A stretch of DNA of 39,429 bases, taken from Phycisphaerae bacterium. Lineage in GTDB: Bacteria > Planctomycetota > Phycisphaerae > Phycisphaerales > UBA1924. Every line of letters starts with the position of its first letter. The first letter of the stretch is position 1. Below are positions 33,178-39,429 of this stretch, one piece after another. The DNA is taken from contig VGXM01000027.1 of the NCBI GenBank assembly GCA_016873295.1, positions 1 through 39,429 on the forward strand. Direction: 5' to 3'. The position numbers and the translations under genes are program-made. A model generated the notes under the pieces. It saw only the letters and a list, made by a program, of their open reading frames with translations, was not told the DNA's origin and made no database searches.

Positions 33178-34050
33178 GTGTTCGGGGAAGGCGGAGAGCC
33201 TTGGCTCCGGCGCGTGCGCCTGGGACGATCGATGCCGACCACGAGTGATCCCGCGGGGCGGGGCCAAGCCGATGGGGGTGCTCCGTCTCACGAGAGTGTT
33301 TCGCCGTCGCTCCGGCGCGATGTGCCGGCGTCGATCCCGCTGGCGTTCGAGCTGAAGTTCCTGCTGGACGAGGAGCGGGCCCGCGGCGTGGAGGAGCACT
33401 TGTCGCGGGCGCTCCTGCCCGACCCGCACTCGGACCCGACGCTGGGGGGCATGTACGCGATCTCGAACCTCGCCCTCGACAGCCCGGAGCTGGGCGTCTA
33501 CCACCGCGACTGGCGGATGAAGAACCGCAAGTGCCGGGTGCGGCAGTACGGCTCGTCGCCCGTGCTCTTCCTCGAGCGCAAGTGGTCGCGGCGTCGGCGC
33601 GTGCGCAAGCGGCGCGTCGAGGCGACGCTGGACGACATGCCCCGGCTGTCGGAGGGCGACGCGGGCAACCTGGCGCAGGCGTGGTTCCTCCGCGAGGTGC
33701 GGGCCCACGACCTGGCGCCGGTGTGCCGCGTGCGGTACCTTCGGCGGGCGCTCTTCGGCGTGTGCTCGGAGGGCCCGATGCGGGTGACGTTCGACCGCAA
33801 CATCCGCGGGTCGCTGGCGCCGGGCTGGTCGCTGGGCTTCGACGCCGAGGAACGCCGGCTGCTCGACGGGGCCGTGGTCTGCGAGTTCAAGTACTACGGG
33901 TCGATCCCGTCGCCATTGAAGGCGGCGATCGCGGCGATGCGGCTGCACCCGACGGGCGTCTCCAAGTACCGCACCTGCGTGCGGGCCTTCGCCCGGGAGC
34001 TGGGCGTCGAGGTCCCGGCCCTGCCCCCCGCGGGGGTGGAGCGTGCCTGA
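33178..34050 (+). CDS. VTC domain protein (polyphosphate polymerase-like)
   Basis: 290 residues from a GTG; an ATG at 33232 (MPTTSDPAGRGQ) is the alternative start. The GTG is favoured by the TAGAAT box 9 nt upstream. The VTC fold starts near residue 55: FELKFLLDEERARG, GMYAISNLALDSPELGVYHR, RKCRVRQYGSSPVLFLERKW, then VCEFKYYGSIPSPLK and SKYRTC near the end. VTC proteins polymerise ATP phosphate into polyphosphate or bind polyphosphates in a basic tunnel; the many Arg/Lys fit this. Conserved Lys/Arg/Glu residues of the tunnel look present. It overlaps the DUF4956 gene by 8 bp, so they are an operon. Confidence 0.85.
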   Translation: MFGEGGEPWLRRVRLGRSMPTTSDPAGRGQADGGAPSHESVSPSLRRDVPASIPLAFELKFLLDEERARGVEEHLSRALLPDPHSDPTLGGMYAISNLALDSPELGVYHRDWRMKNRKCRVRQYGSSPVLFLERKWSRRRRVRKRRVEATLDDMPRLSEGDAGNLAQAWFLREVRAHDLAPVCRVRYLRRALFGVCSEGPMRVTFDRNIRGSLAPGWSLGFDAEERRLLDGAVVCEFKYYGSIPSPLKAAIAAMRLHPTGVSKYRTCVRAFARELGVEVPALPPAGVERA

Positions 34051-34741
34051 CTGGCTCCGCGACGCCGCGATGATGGAGACCCCGCTGTCGGCGTCGACGA
34101 TGGGGTTTCGCCTCGTGGTCGCGTCGGCGTTCGGCGTGGTCGTGTCCGTGCTGTACAGGCTCTCGCACGGGCGACTGGCCCGCGACTCGCGCACGCTCAT
34201 GGGCACGCTCGTCCTCCTCACCATCCTGCTGGCGATGGTGACGATGGTCATCGGCGAGAGCGTGGCCCGGGCCTTCGGGCTGGTCGGGGCCCTGTCGATC
34301 GTCCGCTTCCGCACGGTGGTCGAGGACACGCGCGACACGGCGTTCGTCATCTTCGCCGTGGTCGTCGGCATGGCGATCGGCACCGGGCTGCTGCTGGTGG
34401 CGGCGATCGGGACGCCGATCGTGGGGGTGGCGGCCCTGGCGGCGTCGGCGCGGCTGCGGCGCGCGATCCAGCCCGGCGCCCCGGGGGCCGGGTCGCTCTA
34501 CTCGCTGACGGTGCGCCTGGGGGCGGGGCACTCGGCCGAGTCGGTGGGCGCGTTCCTCAGGCCGCGGGCACGCACGTCGAGGCTGGCGGGGGTCTCGACG
34601 GCGCGGCAGGGGGCCTCGCTGGACCTGACCTACGCGGTCGAGCTGGCCTCGGAGGACGAGGGCCCGGCCCTGGTGCTGGCGATGAACTCCGTGGCGGGTG
34701 TACAGGGGGTTGACCTGCAGCGCGGCACGCCGCCGAGCTGA
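34043..34741 (+). CDS. DUF4956 membrane protein
   Basis: 232 residues from a GTG that overlaps the VTC stop. Three or four hydrophobic segments (about 20-38, 52-70, 90-110, 112-133) hold the family hallmark VARAFGLVGALSIVRFRTVV, then EDTRDTAFVIFAVVVGMAIG. The C-terminal 85 residues are a soluble domain. DUF4956 proteins commonly sit next to VTC genes in bacteria and are thought to work with them at the membrane, perhaps for polyphosphate handling; the function is inferred from this pairing. Confidence 0.88.
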   Translation: MPDWLRDAAMMETPLSASTMGFRLVVASAFGVVVSVLYRLSHGRLARDSRTLMGTLVLLTILLAMVTMVIGESVARAFGLVGALSIVRFRTVVEDTRDTAFVIFAVVVGMAIGTGLLLVAAIGTPIVGVAALAASARLRRAIQPGAPGAGSLYSLTVRLGAGHSAESVGAFLRPRARTSRLAGVSTARQGASLDLTYAVELASEDEGPALVLAMNSVAGVQGVDLQRGTPPS

Positions 34742-34764
34742 CGGATCGACCCGCGGAGTGTTCC

Positions 34765-35679
34765 ATGGGCTCGCGCGCGCGGACAACCCGCCCGGGCTTC
34801 ACGCTCATCGAGCTGCTGGTGGTGATCAGCATCGTCGCCCTGCTCATGGCGATCGTGCTGCCGGCGCTGGGCAAGGCCCGCAAGACGGCGGCCCAGGTGC
34901 GCGAGGCGGCGGCCCTGCGCCAGTTCGCCATCGCCTACAGCGTCTACGCCATGGACAACCGCGGCGCCCTGCTCCCGGGGTACACCCCCTCGGAGTGGGT
35001 CGCGCCGGGCGCCGACCCCGCCCGCGAGATCAAGGTCTACTTCAGCGACTCGGGCGACGCCGGGCGGCTGTACGGCAGCGCCGCGAGGCGGTACACCTGG
35101 CGCCTGGCCCCCTACCTCGGCTTCGCGCACGAGGCGCTCGTGGTCGACAAGCGCCTGCGCTCGGAGTTCGACGCCCTCCCCGACCAGCCCCTCACGCGCA
35201 CGGGCTTCCAGTGGGCCTTCGCCTCCAGCCCGAGCTTCGGGCTCAACTCGACCTACGTCGGCGGCGACGCACGCCGCGGCGGCTTCTACCAGCCGGCGCT
35301 CGGACGCTGGGGCAAGTTCTACGTCACGAGCCTCGACGAGCCCCAGTTCCCCGACCGCCTCCTGATCTTCGCGACCTCGCGCGGGTACCACCCGATCCAG
35401 CGAGAGCGGGTGATCCCAGGGCGGCACCGGATCGAGGGCCCGTGGCAGGCCAGCCGCGAGACCGGGCAGGTGCCGACGTTCACGCCCTGGGAGGCGCCCG
35501 CGGGCCCCTTCGACGCGGGGCGCACGCCCTCCACCTACGGTCACCTCGACTTGCGGCACTTCGGCAAGGCCCTGGTCGCCATGTTCGACGGGCACGTCGA
35601 CCCGCTCGGGCTCGACGACCTGCGCGACATGCGCCGGTGGTCGAACCAGGCGACGGCGCCCGACTGGCGCCCGCGGTGA
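34765..35679 (+). CDS. type II secretion-type pseudopilin with H-X9-DG C-terminus
   Basis: 304 residues. The class III signal sequence is RTTRPG then FTLIELLVVISIVALLMAIV, with cleavage after Gly and an N-terminal helix for pilin assembly. The body contains an Ala-rich helix (GKARKTAAQVREAAALRQFA) and a beta region. Near the end, H-FGKALVAMF-DGHV fits the H-X9-DG motif typical of planctomycete pseudopilin-like proteins, which occur in large numbers per genome. The role is an exported or cell-surface filament or secretion-related protein; the partner machinery is not here. It follows the DUF4956 gene by 23 bp and may share its transcript. Confidence 0.9.
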   Translation: MGSRARTTRPGFTLIELLVVISIVALLMAIVLPALGKARKTAAQVREAAALRQFAIAYSVYAMDNRGALLPGYTPSEWVAPGADPAREIKVYFSDSGDAGRLYGSAARRYTWRLAPYLGFAHEALVVDKRLRSEFDALPDQPLTRTGFQWAFASSPSFGLNSTYVGGDARRGGFYQPALGRWGKFYVTSLDEPQFPDRLLIFATSRGYHPIQRERVIPGRHRIEGPWQASRETGQVPTFTPWEAPAGPFDAGRTPSTYGHLDLRHFGKALVAMFDGHVDPLGLDDLRDMRRWSNQATAPDWRPR

Positions 35680-35692
35680 AAGGGAGGCAGCC

Positions 35693-36331
35693 ATGCGGAC
35701 GATCCGACGTGCGGCCGTCGCCGCCCTGTGCCTCGCGGCCCTCACCGCGTGCGACGGCTCGGGCGCGGCCCAGAAGCAGCGGGCCAGGAAGGCGCGGGAC
35801 GTGGAGCTGCTCGCGCTGCCCTACCCCGCGCCGACCGGGGCCGAACCCGGGTCGATCACGACGACCTACGACGGCCCGCGCGACCGCACGACGACCACGC
35901 TGCGCCTGGGCGACCTGGGCGTGAGCGGGGCGTCGCCCCGCCAGGTCGCGGGGGCGACGCTGCTCCTGACGTCGAGCCACAAGGGGCGCGTGCGGGCCGC
36001 GGACAACCCCGAGGGGTCGGTCGATGGCTCGTTCAGCGTGAGCACGTCGCAGCCGGGCGTGCTGGCGTTCTCGGGGCCGCCGGGCAGCGTCGTCATCGGC
36101 GAGGAGTCCAGGCCGCTGCGGGCCGCGTCCGGCCCGGCGCCCTACACGAGCGCCAAGGCGACGGGCGGGCGGGAGGAGACCGTGCGCTTCCGGTTCCCGA
36201 CCGAGGACCTGGTCGCCGCCGCCAACGCCGATCGCTTCGCGCTCACCTTCGGCACGGTGCGAGCCGAGGTGTCGGGCCCGCACCTGGCGGACTTCCGCGA
36301 GTTCGTGTCGGGGCTGAACCCGAAGCGGTGA
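35693..36331 (+). CDS. predicted lipoprotein, unknown function
   Basis: 212 residues, excellent AGGGAGG Shine-Dalgarno, 13 nt after the pseudopilin stop. The signal peptide ends in a lipobox, LTAC (MRTIRRAAVAALCLAALTAC), so Cys20 is lipidated. The mature protein is polar and beta-like (TTTYDGPRDRTTTTLRLGDL, FSVSTSQPGVLAFSGPPG), with no motif I recognise. By position it is the last gene of the VTC operon. A truncated multi-hairpin repeat follows about 80 bp downstream. Confidence 0.8.
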   Translation: MRTIRRAAVAALCLAALTACDGSGAAQKQRARKARDVELLALPYPAPTGAEPGSITTTYDGPRDRTTTTLRLGDLGVSGASPRQVAGATLLLTSSHKGRVRAADNPEGSVDGSFSVSTSQPGVLAFSGPPGSVVIGEESRPLRAASGPAPYTSAKATGGREETVRFRFPTEDLVAAANADRFALTFGTVRAEVSGPHLADFREFVSGLNPKR

Positions 36332-36412
36332 GGCCGCGTCAGCGCGGCTTGCGGAGAGCGTCGGGGCAGGGCAAGCCCCACGTGCGGCATCGCGTCTACG
36401 ACGCGGGGGTCG

Positions 36413-36514
36413 GAGGCCCGTCCGGACGCCGGCACGGGCGATCCGCAAGGCGGATCGCCCGTGGCACCCGCGGCGCCCGCCCGCGCCTTGGTGCACGTTC
36501 TTCCGACTCGCACC
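36413..36514 (+). repeat. truncated multi-hairpin repeat, copy C
   Basis: Matches the right half of the B4 unit: AGGCCCGTCCGGACGCCGG, hairpin CACGGGCGATCCGC/GCGGATCGCCCGTG, then CTTCCGACTCGCAC at the end. The left end and first hairpin are absent. Confidence 0.88.
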
Positions 36515-37273
36515 GCAAGCCGCCCATCGGCCGAGGGTGTCCCAAGGGGCGACCGGCGCGCATGAGGGCGACGACCCCGCCTGGGCATCCGCGCCCAAGC
36601 CAATGACCGATGCTCCGGCGGAGGCGGTCCAGCGCGCGCCGCCCCGCGCCCTCGCGGGCGCGCGGTTATTGGACCCCCCCGAGCCGCGACCCGTCCCCCG
36701 CGAGCCCCGTCGAAGACGCCCGTCGCGCCCAAGGGTGTCAACCCCATGCCGACTCCCCACACAGACCCACGCCGACCCGTCGGCGTCCTCGATGTTCCCC
36801 CGACCATCCGCCGACTCCGCGGCGGCGAACGTCTGCTCATCTCCGGTAGCGCCGTCGATCCGAACGATCGACACCTGCCCCATCGCAGGCCACGGGACCG
36901 GCGAGACGGCGAGAACACAGCGGGACAGGGCCGATTCGGCGCTCACGCCCCCCTGAGCGGGCCGCGGTTTCGCTCGCTTGACACCGGCAGGGTCGGAGGA
37001 CGCGGAGACGGAAGCGCGCCCCGCGGCGGGCTTGCCGGGGGATCTCCCGAGGGAGAGTCGCCGACCCCCTGACAATCAACGAATACGGATGGTGGGTACA
37101 CCCGAACCGGCTTGGCGCAGAAATGGCGGGACTTCCTGGAAACCCCGAAGTTTGGCGCGCCCACCGCCGCGGATCTGTGTTACGCTGTCCGCCAGGGCGG
37201 AAGCGCCCCGTGGGCGCATGGTGCGTCCTTTGCGAGGAAGGGTGTTCAAGCCATTAGCAGAAGGAGATCGGAG
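36515..37273 (+). other. 759-bp intergenic region upstream of the 37274 gene
   Basis: No convincing gene. A weak minus-strand frame opens at 36883 (MGQVSIVRIDGATGD...) but soon turns into Arg/Gly-rich sequence and was not accepted. Near the downstream gene, TACGCT (37181-37186) may be a -10 box, and AAGGAGA (37261-37267) is its Shine-Dalgarno. Confidence 0.5.
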
Positions 37274-38308
37274 ATGAACGCACGAATCGTGGGAACGATC
37301 AGCGCCGCGCTGCTGTGCAGCGCCGCGGGGATGGCGTCGGCACAGGTCCTGTGGGCCAATGCCCTGCGCGGGCCCGGCACGCCCGCGGACACCGGGCTCA
37401 ACGAGGTCGCCACGACGAGGAGCGGGGCAGCGCATGGTCTGGGCGGCGTGTGGTCGGAGTGCCAGCCGCTGAGTTGTCCCGCGCCATGGGGAAGCAACGC
37501 CAACACGGTCGCCGGGTTCGGCTGGCAGGGAGGGAGCGAGGGCAACAACGCCGTCGCCGACGACTTTGTCGTTCCGGCGGGCCAGACGTGGACCATCGAC
37601 GGGATCGACTTCTTCGCGTATGAGACCGGCGCCCCCGCCGGCCCCACCAGCTACACCGGCATCGTGATCCAGGTCTACAACGGCGTCCCGGGCGCGGGCG
37701 GCACCGTGGTGTGGGGCGACCTGACCACCAATCGCCTCGCGGCGGGCTCGAGCTACGCCGCGCACCGCGTCTTCTCCACCGTGGTCGCGCCGACCAGCGG
37801 CGGCACGCCCACCCCCCCGGGCTTCACCCGCGTGGTGAACCGCCTGCGCGCCAACACGCCGGGGCTGAGCCTCGGCGAGGGCACATACTGGTTCGAGGCG
37901 CAGGGCATGGGCAGCGCGTCCTTCTCCGGCCCGTGGATCGCGCCGCTCACTCGCGATTGCGCCCGCCAGTACCACGCCGACCCGGCGCTCAACAACGCCC
38001 GCCAGCGCCAGACCGCGACGTGGGTCAACATCGTCGACGCGGGGCAGCCGGCCGGGACCGGTCCCTCCGTGCCGATGGAGGTCGCCTTCCAGGTGTACGG
38101 CACCGCCACGGGCGGCTGCCCGGGCACGGGCGCCGGCGCCTGCTCCCGCGCCGACTGGAACGAGGACGGCGTCATCGACTTCAACGACTTCCTCGCCTTC
38201 CTCAACGACTTCAACAACCAGGACCCCTGCGCCGACCTGAACGGCGACGGCGTCGTCGACTTCAACGACCTCCTCGAGTTCCTCAACCTCTACAACGCCG
38301 GCTGCTGA
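37274..38308 (+). CDS. secreted protein with GC-type dockerin
   Basis: 344 residues with strong AAGGAGA 6 nt before the ATG. The signal peptide is MNARIVGTISAALLCSAAGM then ASAQ. The body (25-280) is a beta-rich single domain with WGSNANTVAGFGWQGG, DDFVVPAGQTWTIDGIDFFA and ARQRQTATWVNI, in the style of exported planctomycete proteins of unknown function. The dockerin begins CSRADWNEDGVIDFNDF and continues DLNGDGVVDFNDL, ending NAGC-stop, the most complete copy and the closest relative of the decayed one at 2758. A terminator follows 44 bp after the stop. Confidence 0.87.
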   Translation: MNARIVGTISAALLCSAAGMASAQVLWANALRGPGTPADTGLNEVATTRSGAAHGLGGVWSECQPLSCPAPWGSNANTVAGFGWQGGSEGNNAVADDFVVPAGQTWTIDGIDFFAYETGAPAGPTSYTGIVIQVYNGVPGAGGTVVWGDLTTNRLAAGSSYAAHRVFSTVVAPTSGGTPTPPGFTRVVNRLRANTPGLSLGEGTYWFEAQGMGSASFSGPWIAPLTRDCARQYHADPALNNARQRQTATWVNIVDAGQPAGTGPSVPMEVAFQVYGTATGGCPGTGAGACSRADWNEDGVIDFNDFLAFLNDFNNQDPCADLNGDGVVDFNDLLEFLNLYNAGC

Positions 38309-39429
38309 TCGACACCTCCGCGCCGGGCTGTCCCCGGCGCTGTTCAACCGCAAGGGGCGGGGGTCGGGACACCGGCCCCCGCCTTGTTTTCCGCACGGGC
38401 GAGTACTCCGAGCCGGCGCACTCCAGGTCGATGATCTGCATCCAGTGCCGCCCCTCGCCGGGGTCGCGCAGGCGGTAGCCGACGAGGCGCACGCCCGGGC
38501 CGACGAACGCCTGGTCCAGGTGCCACAGGGGCAGTTCGCGCGGGAACGTGCCGAGCAGCCCGCGCCCCGCGGCCCCGAAGGCGCTGGGGAGCCCGCGCGT
38601 CAGGCGGGCGATCGACGCCGCGCCGCGGTGGGTGTTGAAGTCGCCCACGATCAGGTCGGGCTCCGGGAAGCCGGCGTGGGATTGCTCCTCGGGCACATCG
38701 CGCCCCTCGGGCGAGCGCCGGTACGACGGGCCGCGCCACGAGCGGATGGCCTCGTCGGCGCGGCGGCCTACGTACGCCCGGTCCAGGAGCGGGTCCGAGG
38801 GCAGGTCGATGAGCCACATCACGATGGGGCGTCCGAACGCCTCCGTCGTCTCGACCTCGATCCACACCGCCCGCCCGCGCTGTCGGGTGATGCGCGGGCT
38901 GCCGTCGGGGTTCGTGCGGGCCTGCTCCCACGCGCCGTCGATCTCCAGCGACGTGCAGCCCCAGCGCACCAGCGGGTGCCTCGACAGCACCACCGAGTTC
39001 ATCGCCCACAGGGCCGAGCCGCGCTCCCCCAGGTGCGAGCGCACGCGCTGCCAGGGCACGTCGGTCGGCTGGTCGCCGATCACGAACACGTCGGCCCCCG
39101 AGAGCCGCACCTCTTCCTCGAGCCCCGGCGTCGATCCCCACGACGGGTTCCAGTAGACGACTCGCAGCGTGGGGCCCGTGGGGGCGGGCGGCCCGTCCGC
39201 CAGCAGGCGCCCCTCGGCCGTCGCGTGCACGACGACCGCCAGCAGCGACAGCGCCGCCAGCCAACGCGTCCGCCGCGCGGCGACCCGCCCGCGTGCAGCG
39301 CGGGGCGCGATCGCCCGCGACGCCGCCACCAGGCCGGCGCCGACCACCGCTACGGCGGCAGCGGGCATCCAGAACAGGAACTGCGAGGGGTACGCGCCAT
39401 CCGTGAGCACGCGCCCCACCGCCCAGAGC
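38283..39429 (-). CDS. endonuclease/exonuclease/phosphatase family protein, 5' end at window edge
   Basis: At least 378 residues; the frame remains open to the last base of the window, so the true start may be outside (a GTG at 39419 is the first visible start). Two hydrophobic N-terminal segments (about 14-35, 52-66) anchor it. The catalytic domain has RVVYWNPSWG, ADVFVIGDQPTD, LIVGDFNTHRGAASIARL (metal-binding Asp/Asn) and HLDQAFVGPG (His-Asp pair), the EEP metal-dependent phosphodiesterase pattern. The expected early Glu is not obvious, so activity is uncertain. The last 38 residues, Arg/Pro-rich, overlap the terminator and end of the convergent gene by 26 bp. Confidence 0.82.
   Translation of the reverse strand, partial: LWAVGRVLTDGAYPSQFLFWMPAAAVAVVGAGLVAASRAIAPRAARGRVAARRTRWLAALSLLAVVVHATAEGRLLADGPPAPTGPTLRVVYWNPSWGSTPGLEEEVRLSGADVFVIGDQPTDVPWQRVRSHLGERGSALWAMNSVVLSRHPLVRWGCTSLEIDGAWEQARTNPDGSPRITRQRGRAVWIEVETTEAFGRPIVMWLIDLPSDPLLDRAYVGRRADEAIRSWRGPSYRRSPEGRDVPEEQSHAGFPEPDLIVGDFNTHRGAASIARLTRGLPSAFGAAGRGLLGTFPRELPLWHLDQAFVGPGVRLVGYRLRDPGEGRHWMQIIDLECAGSEYSPVRKTRRGPVSRPPPLAVEQRRGQPGAEVSISSRRCRG
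38352..38390 (+). terminator. intrinsic terminator for the 37274 gene
   Basis: AAGGGGCGGGGGTCGG pairs with CCGGCCCCCGCCTT (2-nt bulge, GACA loop) and is followed by GTTTT. It lies inside the last codons of the convergent gene. Confidence 0.7.

Noticed and set aside
36142..36883. Minus-strand frame starting MGQVSIVRIDGATGD
   Set aside because: The first 45 residues look protein-like, but there is no Shine-Dalgarno, the sequence turns Arg/Gly-rich, then runs through a repeat and antisense to a lipoprotein gene.

Overview
The window is a G+C-rich bacterial chromosome segment (about 70% by eye) that I place in the Planctomycetota, most likely a Phycisphaerae/Phycisphaerales-type genome. The evidence is: seven intact genes and one broken gene carrying the short C-terminal 'GC-type' dockerin that ends in a terminal cysteine; a pseudopilin with the planctomycete H-X9-DG ending; membrane proteins with CPxCG zinc ribbons; and a VTC/DUF4956/CotH group. 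No rRNA, tRNA, CRISPR array, transposase or integrase was seen.

Layout. 1-3.2 kb: a truncated matrixin-like protease and a small secreted protein, both with dockerins, a lipoprotein, and a decayed dockerin gene. 3.4-8.1 kb (minus strand): a compact phage-type head cassette (portal, scaffold, DUF5309-type major capsid protein, three connector/tail-type proteins) with no terminase, protease, tape measure or integrase beside it. 8.3-10.5 kb: a small conserved protein, a multi-hairpin repeat, aat, and three tandem paralogous small membrane proteins. 10.5-14.6 kb: guaB, a membrane zinc-ribbon protein, thrC. 14.7-18.7 kb: a dockerin-bearing di-haem peroxidase, a 740-bp repeat array, a second membrane zinc-ribbon protein. 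18.8-23.6 kb: a phosphohexomutase, a PTPS-III-type pterin enzyme, ppk1, an unknown protein. 23.7-24.4 kb: a gene-poor stretch with a strong minus-strand terminator preceded by foldable sequence, probably a small RNA. 24.4-27.2 kb: class I aldolase, PAS-LuxR regulator, GmhB-like phosphatase. 27.2-32.9 kb (minus strand): three consecutive dockerin proteins (subtilase, M12-type metalloprotease, CotH/lamin-tail protein). 33.2-36.3 kb: VTC protein, DUF4956 membrane protein, H-X9-DG pseudopilin, lipoprotein. 37.3-39.4 kb: another dockerin protein and a membrane-anchored endonuclease/exonuclease/phosphatase-family protein cut by the window edge.

Themes. (1) A protein-sorting or anchoring scheme: unrelated exported enzymes share a near-identical 50-55-residue two-repeat calcium-loop tail ending at a C-terminal Cys. 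No receptor is visible here. (2) Polyphosphate: ppk1 lies about 10 kb from a VTC-DUF4956 pair next to CotH. (3) Many genes have a TANNNT box only 5-9 nt before the start codon, which suggests leaderless transcripts. (4) Intergenic spaces hold a family of composite palindromic repeats with inverted ends, in complete, tandem, collapsed and truncated forms. All functions are read from sequence by family recognition; nothing was searched.
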